This document shows positions 1-8,007 of a stretch of DNA of 64,000 bases, one piece after another. The notes under the pieces were generated by a model, which had not been told where the DNA came from, did no database searches, and was given only the letters and a program-made list of their open reading frames with translations. Made by a program: the position numbers and the translations under genes. The number at the start of each line of letters is the position of its first letter. Position 1 is the stretch's first letter. The DNA is from JBMYZL01 sp965661765 (GTDB taxonomy: Bacteria > Bacteroidota > Bacteroidia > Flavobacteriales_D > Sanyastnellaceae), in NCBI GenBank assembly GCA_965661765.1, contig CBFIFE010000008.1:1-64000 (forward strand), given 5' to 3'.

Positions 1-813
1 TGGTTTTTGTGGCAGGCGGCCACCGGTGTTCGGGAGATTTGGACTGGGGAGTGGTGGGGGTTTGTGCTGGCGATGGGGCTTTCTTGTAGCATTCTCGGCA
101 TCAACGTGGCGCATGAGTTGGGGCACCGCCGGGAACGACATCACCAGATTCTTGCTCAGTTGCTGCTGACGACCTCGCTCTACACCCATTTTTTCATCGA
201 ACACAACAAGGGCCACCATCGAAACGTGGCGACCCATGAGGATCCGGGCACTGCACGGCGGAATGAGTGGCTCCATGCTTTTTGGTTCCGCGCTGTGTTT
301 CTGGCTTGGTGGTCAGCCTGGAAAATCGAGGCGAAAGCCCTTCGGCGGAAAGGCAAGTCCCCCTGGCATCCATCGAACCCTTTTCTGCGCTTGCAGGCCT
401 TGCAGTGGGGATTGCTCGCAGCCGTCTTCGCCGTGCTGGGCTGGCAAGCCGGTTTGGCTTGGCTCATCGCCGCTCTCTTCGGCGGCTTCCTGTTGGAGGT
501 GGTCAATTACGTGGAGCATTATGGCCTCGAACGAGACAAAGTCACGGAATTCCGTTACGAGCGCGTTCAGCCACACCACAGCTGGAACTCCGATCATCCG
601 CTCGGCCGGCTGATTTTGTTCGAGTTGACGCGCCATTCGGACCACCACCACCAGTCTGAGAAACCATACCAAACCCTTGATTCCATTGCCCACGCTCCGC
701 AACTTCCGACCGGCTATCCCGGCATGATGTTGCTGAGTCTGGTGCCGCCCCTTTACTTCGCGGTCATGAACCCGCGCGTCGATCGGCTCAAGGCTCCGCA
801 GGCTTCGACTTGA
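1..813 (+). CDS. alkB: Alkane 1-monooxygenase (AlkB-like), 5'-truncated
   Basis: Membrane di-iron hydroxylase that would oxidise the terminal carbon of alkanes or related fatty compounds. The reading frame is open from base 1 with no start inside the window, so the N-terminal part lies upstream. The AlkB-type histidine boxes are visible in order: HELGHR, then EHNKGHH followed by VAT, the NYVEHYGL segment, and a final RHSDHHH. Hydrophobic stretches between the boxes match the membrane-embedded fold. The spacing and the NYxEHYGL motif favour AlkB over fatty-acid desaturases, which share a similar box pattern. Electron-transfer partners (rubredoxin, reductase) are not seen here. The next gene begins 20 bases after the stop. 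The substrate is inferred from family only. Confidence 0.85.
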   Translation, partial: WFLWQAATGVREIWTGEWWGFVLAMGLSCSILGINVAHELGHRRERHHQILAQLLLTTSLYTHFFIEHNKGHHRNVATHEDPGTARRNEWLHAFWFRAVFLAWWSAWKIEAKALRRKGKSPWHPSNPFLRLQALQWGLLAAVFAVLGWQAGLAWLIAALFGGFLLEVVNYVEHYGLERDKVTEFRYERVQPHHSWNSDHPLGRLILFELTRHSDHHHQSEKPYQTLDSIAHAPQLPTGYPGMMLLSLVPPLYFAVMNPRVDRLKAPQAST

Positions 814-833
814 AGTTGGCCTATCTTGCCAGG

Positions 834-2102
834 ATGCAGACAAGACTGTTGTTGGTTGGCTTGGCGCTGGCTTTCTCGGGGGCATTTCACGCGCAACCGG
901 ACACCACCCGAGTGCTGTTTCTGGGCAACAGCTATACGCATTTCAATGATTTGCCGGGCGTGCTGACGGAGCTCGCTGCGAGCTTGGGCCATGTCGTGGA
1001 GACGGCGCAGAATGCACCTGGGGGCTACAGTTTGCAGGGGCATGCGGCGAACGCAACTTCGCTGGATTTGATTGCACAAGGAGGTTGGGATTTTGTGGTG
1101 TTGCAGGAGCAAAGCCAAAAACCAGCCTTCCCTCTCCCACAAGTCGAAGCGGATTTTTTCCCGGCGGCCACCGCGCTTGTCGAGGCCATTCGCGCCGCCG
1201 ATCCATGCGCCATTCCGTTGTTTTACATGACTTGGGGGCGCGAAAATGGGGACGCGGCGAATTGCGCGTCGTGGCCGCCCGTTTGCACCTACGAGGGCAT
1301 GCAAGACCTGCTGACCGAGCGGTACCTGATGGCGGCAGACATGAACGATGCCTGGTGCGCCCCGGTTGGGGTCGCCTGGCGCGATCTGTTTTTGAACACC
1401 GGGCTCGACCTCTTCAACGCCGACGGCTCCCATCCTTCACCCAGTGGCACGTTCGTCGCTGCAAGCACGATGTTCGCCGCGATGTTCGGCGAAAACCCGC
1501 TCGCCTCGGATTATAATGGGAACATCGGTGCCGCGGAAGCACAGGCAGTTCATCAGTCGGTTTGGTCAGTCTGGGAAAACGATCCGGAGGCTTGGCACCG
1601 AATGGATTACAATGCGGTGGAGCTGTCTTTTGCGGAAGCGTCGCCAGGTTTCGAGGTCACCTTGTCAACAGGACTGTGGATTGAGGAGGTGGAGGTGATG
1701 TGGGGCGGGGGAGTGGAGGTTTGGTCTGACGGCAGCAGCATCTACTTGGATCCGGAATCGACCACCGTTTTTCAACTGCAGCCCATCAGTGATTGCACGC
1801 CTGATTTGCCGCCTGTACTGGACACTTTGCTTGTTGACGCCGCTCTGGTTTCATCCCTCGACGCCTCGATTTTTGCGATCGCACCCAATCCGGCCTCGGA
1901 TCAATTGACCCTTCGGCGAAGCGATGACGCGCCTTTGTGGATTGAATTGTGGTCGATGAGCGGCACGAAGGTGTTGGAAACAGCGATGTCTGGTCGGGCG
2001 TTGCAATTGCCGTTGGAGGTAGGCGCAGGCACGTACATGCTGGTTGCGACTGAATCGACGGGACGACAGTCCGTGCAACGGGTCGTGGTTGATGGACAAT
2101 AG
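834..2102 (+). CDS. Secreted SGNH/GDSL-type hydrolase with T9SS type A sorting domain
   Basis: Predicted exported esterase-like enzyme. The chosen ATG gives a clean signal peptide (MQTRLLLVGLALAFSG, ending near AFHAQ); a TTG 24 bases upstream would only add residues in front of it. The catalytic block LFLGNSYTHFND contains the Ser of the GDSL-like motif, and DGSHPSPSG supplies the D-x-x-H near residue 205, so the SGNH residues look intact. The closest family by eye is DUF4886-like SGNH hydrolases. The last 75 or so residues (APNPASDQL through GTYMLVATES) form a T9SS type A sorting domain, so the protein is probably surface-anchored or released. The substrate is unknown. It converges with the peroxidase gene downstream. 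Confidence 0.75.
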   Translation: MQTRLLLVGLALAFSGAFHAQPDTTRVLFLGNSYTHFNDLPGVLTELAASLGHVVETAQNAPGGYSLQGHAANATSLDLIAQGGWDFVVLQEQSQKPAFPLPQVEADFFPAATALVEAIRAADPCAIPLFYMTWGRENGDAANCASWPPVCTYEGMQDLLTERYLMAADMNDAWCAPVGVAWRDLFLNTGLDLFNADGSHPSPSGTFVAASTMFAAMFGENPLASDYNGNIGAAEAQAVHQSVWSVWENDPEAWHRMDYNAVELSFAEASPGFEVTLSTGLWIEEVEVMWGGGVEVWSDGSSIYLDPESTTVFQLQPISDCTPDLPPVLDTLLVDAALVSSLDASIFAIAPNPASDQLTLRRSDDAPLWIELWSMSGTKVLETAMSGRALQLPLEVGAGTYMLVATESTGRQSVQRVVVDGQ

Positions 2103-2107
2103 CCATT

Positions 2108-2123
2108 GGAAAAGCCCTTTTCC
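2108..2123. terminator. Short hairpin between convergent genes
   Basis: GGAAAA-GCCC-TTTTCC forms a perfect 6-bp stem with a 4-nt loop in the 38-bp space between two convergent stop codons. It could serve both directions. There is no extended T-tract, so intrinsic terminator strength is uncertain. Confidence 0.4.
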
Positions 2124-2140
2124 GCCAGCAACGGCCGGCT

Positions 2141-3310
2141 CTAGTCAAATGGATCGCTGAGCCACCACTGATCGGCCAAAGTCGTGTCTGTGAGGGTGTG
2201 CAAAAAAGCGACAAGCCCCTCCTTTTCTTGTTCCGTCAAATGGAGTTGATAAGGGGTTTGGCCAGCCGGACCGAAGCCAGCTTCTGTGAGTCGTTCGTCG
2301 AGGAACGGATGGGGTTGGATGTTGTCGCTGTAGAAATCCACGACCTCGCGCAGCGTGGCGAATCGGCCGTCGTGCATATAGGGTGCCGTGAGGCCGATGT
2401 TGCGCAAGGTGACTGTTCGGAATCGGCCATCGTCTTCTGGTGCGCCTGTAAGAGCGCCACGGCCCGCGTCGCCAGCGGCCGCATAGTTGGTTTCGAGCCC
2501 GTTGATGAAGAGCTGGGACGAGAAGAAGGTGAGACCGCTGTGGCATTGGTTGCAGCGGGTGGTGCCGTTGAAGAACAACGATCGGCCGAGTTGCTCTTCC
2601 TCGGTGAAGTTCGCGAAGCCGTTAGACAGGCCTTCGTCGTAACGGGAGGAGAAGGAGCGGATGGAGCGAATGAATTGGGCCAGGGCAGAACGAATGCGGT
2701 CTGAGGTGATGGCTGTGTCGCCGAAGGCTTGAGCAAACAAGTCGGGGTAATGGGGGAGGCTGTGCAAGCGGGCCGGGAGATGGTTCAAGTCCATGCCCAT
2801 TTCGTCGGGGTGGGCGATGGGCTCGAGGACTTGGTTTTCCAAGCCGATGATGCGACCATCCCAAAACATCCGGCGCTGATACCGCACATTGAACAACGGC
2901 ATGGCGTTGCGTGGCGTGGGGACTCCGCTGATGCCGATGGAATGCGGGCTGGGGTCCGCAAATGCATGGGCCTGCAGATGGCAAGTGCTGCAAGAGACGG
3001 TGCCGTCGGCTGAAAGTTGCGGATCGTAAAAAAGGACACGGCCGAGCGTGGCGCCAGCGTCGGTGATGGCGGTGCCGCCGCTGGAGCTGAAGAGCTGCAA
3101 CGCGGGGTCATTTTCCCAGCTTTCGGGGTAGCCAAGGCTGCTGTAGGTGAAGTTGGACTCGGGCAGATCCGGGGTGAACACCGGAGCGGTGTCGGGTGGG
3201 GGAGGAACAGGCGAGATGTGTTTTTTGCAACCCGCGAAGAGCAAGCACAGGATCAACGTGGATGCGAGGCGCAGCATGCTCAGCAATATACGCAGGGAAT
3301 CCGCACTCAC
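2141..3310 (-). CDS. Diheme cytochrome c peroxidase (MauG/CcpA family) lipoprotein
   Basis: Periplasmic diheme protein that would reduce hydrogen peroxide or oxidise a protein or cofactor partner. Two c-type heme motifs are present, CSTCH and CNQCH, with MauG-like surroundings (ATLGRVLFYDPQLSADGTVS before the first, LTAPYMHDGRFATLREV later). A lipobox (LLFAGC) near the N-terminus predicts a lipoprotein. The GTG at 3310 overlaps the stop of the upstream hydrolase (GTGA), suggesting translational coupling. The ATG at 3277 is an alternative that places the signal peptide right at the N-terminus. It is the last gene of a three-gene minus-strand run. Peroxidase versus MauG-like maturation cannot be told from sequence. 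Confidence 0.8.
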   Translation of the reverse strand: MSADSLRILLSMLRLASTLILCLLFAGCKKHISPVPPPPDTAPVFTPDLPESNFTYSSLGYPESWENDPALQLFSSSGGTAITDAGATLGRVLFYDPQLSADGTVSCSTCHLQAHAFADPSPHSIGISGVPTPRNAMPLFNVRYQRRMFWDGRIIGLENQVLEPIAHPDEMGMDLNHLPARLHSLPHYPDLFAQAFGDTAITSDRIRSALAQFIRSIRSFSSRYDEGLSNGFANFTEEEQLGRSLFFNGTTRCNQCHSGLTFFSSQLFINGLETNYAAAGDAGRGALTGAPEDDGRFRTVTLRNIGLTAPYMHDGRFATLREVVDFYSDNIQPHPFLDERLTEAGFGPAGQTPYQLHLTEQEKEGLVAFLHTLTDTTLADQWWLSDPFD

Positions 3311-4827
3311 GGGGTGAGGTGGATGAACGGCAAGGTGACGAAGTCCCGCCCATCCAGGCTGCGAATGACCAGCAACAAGGGGCCGCTCCTCAGCCCCGAC
3401 AAATCAAGGGTGATTGGGCCGGCCCAATCGAAACGCACTGGCGTCGCGAGGGGGCAGCCGTGGAGGTCGTGGATTTCACATTGCGCGGGTGTCGTCAGGT
3501 TGAGGTGGAGGCGATCGTCGGCTGGATTCGGATAAGGGATGATTTCGTTGAGCGACTCCGGGTGGGGGAGGTGTGCAGTGCAGCTGTTCGCCAAATGCGA
3601 TTCAACCGCCGAAAACACCTGTTCCTCGAGGCTGTAGAATGCCGTTTGCGCGCCGAATTCGTAGCCGTTCCAAGCGCCATTTGTGAGGAAGATCACGCCA
3701 TTGCCTGTTTGCACATCGTAGTACCAGTCGCTGATGAGCCCGTAAGCTTCGCCGGGGTGGCCCCACATTTCTCCGGTGTTCGGAAAGACTTGGTCGGTGT
3801 CGGCGGTGGAAGCGCGTTGGAGGCCCCGGCCCCAGGATTGGAAGAGCCCAAAGTAATCATCGCCGTTCGAACCGTCGTTCGTGTGCAGCATCGTTCGCAT
3901 CGCTGCCATGGTTTCAGGTGAGATCAGTTCTTCTCCGAGAAAAGTTCCGTTGTTGATGTGGAGGTTCATCAGTGCTGCGAGATCCAGGGCGGAGGCGCGA
4001 AGACCGCCCTGTGGCGCAAACCGCAAGCCGTTTGTGCCGGGCACATCATCCGGGAGTTCGACCGGCGGCGGCAAAACGCCTTGAAAATCGTCGGCTTGAG
4101 CAGTCCAACTGCCGCCGATGTTGCGGTAGAGTGTGGCGATGTCGTCTGCGTCTGGCAAGTCGCTGACGTTGAAGCTGCACGAGAGCCCCATGGGGTCGAA
4201 AAGCCAATCCCGCATCAACGTGTCAAACCGCTGGCCCGTCACAGCTTCCATCACGGTGGCCAGGAGACCGAAATTCACGTTTGCATAGGCGAAATGGGTG
4301 CCAGGCGGTTCTGTGCGCCACATGTTGCTGGTGAAATGGCTGCCGCCGGGCAAGAGCAGTTCCGCGATGCTGGGGATGTCACTGCTGGTGTAGGTTTCGC
4401 TCAGAAAATCCGCGTATCCACTGCCGTCTTGGAGGCTGCTGGTATGACTCAAGAGCATCTCGATCGTAATGGGCACATCTGGGTGCTGTGGGTTTCGGAT
4501 CTCGTAGCCCAAAACCGCTGAAACATCATCCCCCCATCCGACCAAACCAGCATCGTGCAAGCGCATCATGGCCGTCGCGGTGATGGCCTTCGAGACAGAG
4601 GCGATTCGGAATTTCGTGGCGTTGTCGACGGGCAAGGAAGACGTCCAGTTTTTGAGGCCGGTGTGGTGGATGGCAGAGGTTTGGCCTTGGCAAACGGCCA
4701 CAACGGACATCCCCATCAGCCCGTGGGCTTCCGCAATGGTGTTCAGTTCAGCCGCCAAGTCGTCGCCTTGGGCCGCGCAGGTCCAACTCGCAGCGCAAGC
4801 CCAAGCAGCCAGGAGCGCCCGGCGCAT
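3307..4827 (-). CDS. Secreted serine hydrolase, beta-lactamase/class C-PBP fold, T9SS type A
   Basis: A 506-residue exported hydrolase of the beta-lactamase/D-aminopeptidase/esterase family. It starts with a signal peptide (ends near CAAQ). The catalytic SxxK motif is SVSK in FRIASVSKAITATA, and a Tyr motif appears as FAYANVNFG. The last 80 or so residues (YPNPADDRLHLNL onward) are a T9SS type A sorting domain. Its ATG overlaps the stop of the upstream small membrane protein (TGATG) and its stop overlaps the GTG of the peroxidase, so the three are probably co-translated. Family members include esterases and peptidases; true beta-lactam resistance is not implied. Confidence 0.8.
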   Translation of the reverse strand: MRRALLAAWACAASWTCAAQGDDLAAELNTIAEAHGLMGMSVVAVCQGQTSAIHHTGLKNWTSSLPVDNATKFRIASVSKAITATAMMRLHDAGLVGWGDDVSAVLGYEIRNPQHPDVPITIEMLLSHTSSLQDGSGYADFLSETYTSSDIPSIAELLLPGGSHFTSNMWRTEPPGTHFAYANVNFGLLATVMEAVTGQRFDTLMRDWLFDPMGLSCSFNVSDLPDADDIATLYRNIGGSWTAQADDFQGVLPPPVELPDDVPGTNGLRFAPQGGLRASALDLAALMNLHINNGTFLGEELISPETMAAMRTMLHTNDGSNGDDYFGLFQSWGRGLQRASTADTDQVFPNTGEMWGHPGEAYGLISDWYYDVQTGNGVIFLTNGAWNGYEFGAQTAFYSLEEQVFSAVESHLANSCTAHLPHPESLNEIIPYPNPADDRLHLNLTTPAQCEIHDLHGCPLATPVRFDWAGPITLDLSGLRSGPLLLVIRSLDGRDFVTLPFIHLTP

Positions 4828-5048
4828 CAGTCCTCTATTTCGACGATGACCTCGACTTCGCCACCTTCCATCGGCTCATCGCTTTCGATGTCAATGGTTT
4901 TGACGACCCGAACCACTTCGGCGGAGGAAGATTTGATGGGGCCACAGGATTCCGTGCAGCTCGAGGAGCCCGTGACGCGGCCGACGGCAAATCCGATGAG
5001 GCAGAATGCGGCCGAGGCGAGAAGGAGGGAGGTGCTTTTGTCGCTCAT
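4827..5048 (-). CDS. Small single-pass membrane protein, unknown
   Basis: A 73-residue protein with a hydrophobic helix near residues 8-25 (LLLASAAFCLIGFAVG), a Ser/Cys-rich patch (SSSCTESCGP) and an acidic C-terminus ending EVIVEIED. I do not recognise a family. Its stop codon overlaps the start of the serine hydrolase (TGATG), which supports it as a real translated gene at the head of that operon. A TAAATTG element resembling the -7 box lies just upstream of its start. Confidence 0.55.
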   Translation of the reverse strand: MSDKSTSLLLASAAFCLIGFAVGRVTGSSSCTESCGPIKSSSAEVVRVVKTIDIESDEPMEGGEVEVIVEIED

Positions 5049-5060
5049 GATGCAGGCAAT

Positions 5061-5957
5061 TTATGGGATTTCAGCCGCCAAGGCCCGCTCGAGCTGTTCG
5101 CCGACAAATCCTTCGCCCTCACAAGTCAGGTGGTGCCAATCCCTGAAGAAGGTGTACGGGGCATCGGAAGGGCCGAGTCCGAGAAAAGTCACAGCCTCGC
5201 CGTGCCGGGCATCAAGCGACGTCAGGAAATGCCGGTAATCCGCGTGGGAATGCGCGTGGATTTGTTCGAGGTAATGCCAATGCAGCGGGTTTTCGAGGAG
5301 AATCAACCGCCACCCCTGATCGACGACTTGCTGGGCGAAACGCTCAACAATCTCCTGAGATTCTTCGGTTTCGGCCCACCAATGCGTGTGCATGAACGCG
5401 TATCCCTGCCCGCGTCGAAAGTCGGGTCGGACGGATTGTTCGAAGCAGTTTTGGTCGAACCGCATCCCCACGCGCTTCAATTGAAGGCTGTGAAAGAGGG
5501 CTCGCCATTTCAAGCGCGCGGGGCCGAAGGGCTCCAAAAGATCGGCAATGCTGAGCAAAGGAGCTAGCTTGCCGAGGGCCTGTTGATCCCAACCATCCTC
5601 TTGCGGGACGCCGCTCATGCGTTGCAAGGCCAGCGGGGCGAACTTGTTGGGCCAAACCGTCAGCACCACCGTTTGCAGCTTCGAGTCGGCAGGTCGCGTT
5701 TTGATGATGGCTTCCAGGTACTGGTGGGCGGTGAAGAGGTCTTGGGCCGGATTTGTGAATCGGGGCCTGTCCGGCCAAGGCAGGTCGTCGCCATGGCTGT
5801 CGCCGATCAAAACCATGTCGTGTGCATGAACCCCTGCGACGGACTCCAGGGCCAGGCGGTGTTGCAGGGCATGCACGCCGAGGGCCAGGAGGACCAGTGT
5901 GCCCAAGAGGAGCAGCGGGCGTTGGAAGGAATGGGTTTGGTCTGAATGGTGGCCCAT
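5061..5957 (-). CDS. SGNH-fold partner of MBOAT O-acyltransferase
   Basis: A 298-residue protein with one N-terminal membrane segment (LLLLGTLVLLALGVHAL) and an exported SGNH-like domain. The Ser block is MVLIGDSHGDD and the C-terminal D-x-x-H equivalent is RDWHHLT, so catalytic residues appear present. The start ATG at 5957 overlaps the stop of the upstream MBOAT gene (TGATG); a longer frame upstream would run through the MBOAT gene and was not used. In AlgI-type systems the membrane acyltransferase hands acetyl groups to an exported SGNH protein that modifies a polysaccharide. This pairing implies the same division of labour, but no polysaccharide synthesis genes are nearby. Confidence 0.65.
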   Translation of the reverse strand: MGHHSDQTHSFQRPLLLLGTLVLLALGVHALQHRLALESVAGVHAHDMVLIGDSHGDDLPWPDRPRFTNPAQDLFTAHQYLEAIIKTRPADSKLQTVVLTVWPNKFAPLALQRMSGVPQEDGWDQQALGKLAPLLSIADLLEPFGPARLKWRALFHSLQLKRVGMRFDQNCFEQSVRPDFRRGQGYAFMHTHWWAETEESQEIVERFAQQVVDQGWRLILLENPLHWHYLEQIHAHSHADYRHFLTSLDARHGEAVTFLGLGPSDAPYTFFRDWHHLTCEGEGFVGEQLERALAAEIP

Positions 5958-7399
5958 CAGAAGGCAAAATAGATGAACGTGGTCGCCTCGTTTCGCAAGG
6001 AAAATGCGAATGTCAAGATGATGAGCAAGGCCTCCGGCCAAACCCAGCCCAGCCCCCGCCGCCACGGCCAACGCACACCATAGCGGAACAGCGACCATTC
6101 CAGCACCAGAAAGCCGACCAGTGCATAGGCGAACAGCCGTTCGTCGGGTGCGCCCCAGAAGGAGCGGTAGGCTTCCCAGTTGCCGAGTCCTTGGCCCCAC
6201 CGGGCCTTGATGTTGCTCAAGTAGGTGCTTGCAGCGCTGAGGTTCTCAGCCCGGAAAAAGACCCAAGCCAGGCAAACCCAGAAAAAGGTCACCACCGCTC
6301 GCCAGCCATGCCGCCAGTCCCATTCATCGCCGAAGCTTTTGTTGCGGCCGAGAAGGAAGATGGGCACAAACAGCGCCGCATGGATGCCCCCCCAAACCAC
6401 AAAGGTCCAATTCGCACCGTGCCACAAGCCACTCACCAAGAACACCACGGCAATGTTGCGCAGGCTTTTCCATTTTCCGCCACGCGACCCGCCGAGGGGG
6501 ATGTACAGGTAATCCCGGAACCAAGTGTTCAGGGACACGTGCCATCGGCGCCAAAACTCCGCGACATTCCGCGAGAAATACGGGAAACGAAAGTTGCTGC
6601 GCAGGCGGATTCCGAAGAGCCGGCCGAGGCCGATGGCGATGTCGCTGTATCCGCTGAAGTCCCCGTAGATCTGGAGGGCGAAGGCGATGACGCCGATCAC
6701 GAGGACAGGGCCGGTGAAGGACTCTGGGCTGGCAAAGGCGGCATTGGCGTACCCGGCGGCGCTGTCGGCAATGACCACTTTTTTGAAGAGTCCATAGGCG
6801 ATGAGGCGCAGGCCAATTTTGACCGCCGTTGGGGTCACCGGGCGCAACCGCTGGAGCTGCGGGAGCAGCCGAGTCGCGCGTTCGATGGGCCCGGCGACGA
6901 GTTGCGGAAAGAAGGACACGTAAGCGGCAAACTCCAAGGGGTGGCGGCTGGCTTTGAGTTGCCCCCGGTAGACGTCGATGGTGTAGGAGAGGGTTTGGAA
7001 CGTGTAGAAACTGATGCCGACAGGGAGAACAATCTCCAAGCTCGGTTTGTGCATCGTCACCCCAAGGCCTGCCCAGGCGTCCACCCAGCTTTCAACAAAA
7101 AATCCCGCGTATTTGAAGACGCCCAGCAGACCGAGGTTGACGAACAGCGAAGCGAACAAGGTCAGGCGGCGCTGGACAGCGCTGAGCCCCGGCCGTTCGA
7201 GGTGTCGGGCGATGAGAAAGTCCGTCGCTGTGGAGACGATGATCAGGGAGAGAAAACGCCAATCCCACCACCCGTAAAACGTGTAGGAGGCGATGAGGAG
7301 CAGGAGGTTTTGGCCTTGAAGCCGATGCCGCAAAGGGCCATGGAACAGCAGCAAAACCACTGGAAGGAACACCCAAAAAATGCCCGAGGTGAACGACAT
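5957..7399 (-). CDS. MBOAT family O-acyltransferase (AlgI/DltB-like)
   Basis: A 480-residue polytopic membrane O-acyltransferase. Family hallmarks: an ASYTFYGWWDWRF opening, VGISFYTFQTLSYTIDVYRG, PQLVAGPIERA, the FWRRWHVSLNTWFRDYLYIP block, and the catalytic His in SGLWHGANWTF. The ATG at 7399 is chosen because it starts at the conserved MSFTSGIFWVF helix; the frame extends 25 codons further upstream without membrane character. A TAATTTTC box (7405-7412, minus strand) lies 5 bases before this ATG. It overlaps the downstream SGNH gene. The likely role is O-acetylation of an extracellular glycan. Confidence 0.88.
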   Translation of the reverse strand: MSFTSGIFWVFLPVVLLLFHGPLRHRLQGQNLLLLIASYTFYGWWDWRFLSLIIVSTATDFLIARHLERPGLSAVQRRLTLFASLFVNLGLLGVFKYAGFFVESWVDAWAGLGVTMHKPSLEIVLPVGISFYTFQTLSYTIDVYRGQLKASRHPLEFAAYVSFFPQLVAGPIERATRLLPQLQRLRPVTPTAVKIGLRLIAYGLFKKVVIADSAAGYANAAFASPESFTGPVLVIGVIAFALQIYGDFSGYSDIAIGLGRLFGIRLRSNFRFPYFSRNVAEFWRRWHVSLNTWFRDYLYIPLGGSRGGKWKSLRNIAVVFLVSGLWHGANWTFVVWGGIHAALFVPIFLLGRNKSFGDEWDWRHGWRAVVTFFWVCLAWVFFRAENLSAASTYLSNIKARWGQGLGNWEAYRSFWGAPDERLFAYALVGFLVLEWSLFRYGVRWPWRRGLGWVWPEALLIILTFAFSLRNEATTFIYFAF

Positions 7400-7458
7400 G
7401 GGCGGAAAATTACGACCGCTCGGCCGATTGCTCGAAAGAAACCTCCGAACTTCGTGGC

Positions 7459-8007
7459 ATGGAAAGCGATTCACGGGCGCTGTCTTGGCACAATGATCCG
7501 GTTCCGTTGGCTGATTGGCCGGCGTTGCGCGAGGAGTCTTTTGCGCCGCTGCCGCGGCGTTACCGACGATTGCGCATGATGCTGCTGGTGGTGCTGGCCG
7601 TGGCGCCGTCGGTGTTGGCGTTTCTGATCACCGGGCTGTGCGCTTGGTTCACGGATGGGTTTCGAATGCCTTGGTTGGCCGCTGGGGGGCCATCGGTGGT
7701 TTGGTCGCTTGTGATGAGCGGGGTGCTCTGGGCGGAGCGGCGTGCCTTTCCGCTGCGCGGGTATCTGCTCCGCGAGCACGATTTGACCTTCCGAAAGGGG
7801 TGGTTGTTCCGCAGCCGGGTGACCGTTCCATTCAACCGGGTACAGCACAGCGAAGTGGTGCAAGGGCCGCTTCAGCGCTGGAAAAACCTCAGCACCCTCA
7901 AAATTTACACAGCTGGCTCATCGGGGGCGAACTTGAGCATCGCGGGGTTGGACGATGAGGTGGCCCAAATCTTGCGTCAGACCCTCAACGACCGCATCGG
8001 TGATTGA
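7459..8007 (+). CDS. Membrane PH-domain protein, YdbS-like
   Basis: A 182-residue protein with two transmembrane helices (near residues 42-65 and 75-92) followed by one bacterial PH-like domain (bPH2). The domain is seen in YLLREHDLTFRKGWLFRSR and VPFNRVQHSEVVQGPLQR, the typical signature of YdbS/YdbT proteins. It overlaps the next gene, which carries further copies of the same domain, so the pair probably forms one membrane complex. In Bacillus the YdbS/YdbT pair is linked to bacteriocin tolerance; the function here is unknown. It is divergent from the MBOAT operon. Confidence 0.75.
   Translation: MESDSRALSWHNDPVPLADWPALREESFAPLPRRYRRLRMMLLVVLAVAPSVLAFLITGLCAWFTDGFRMPWLAAGGPSVVWSLVMSGVLWAERRAFPLRGYLLREHDLTFRKGWLFRSRVTVPFNRVQHSEVVQGPLQRWKNLSTLKIYTAGSSGANLSIAGLDDEVAQILRQTLNDRIGD

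Noticed and set aside
3307..4827. Antibiotic-resistance beta-lactamase
   Set aside because: The fold is shared with esterases and peptidases, and the T9SS sorting domain and context point to a secreted hydrolase.
5822..7579. A 585-codon open frame on the plus strand
   Set aside because: It is antisense to the MBOAT and SGNH genes, whose motifs are clear. The translation is low-complexity (Pro/Glu/Arg-rich) with no recognisable domain, typical of a shadow frame in GC-rich DNA.
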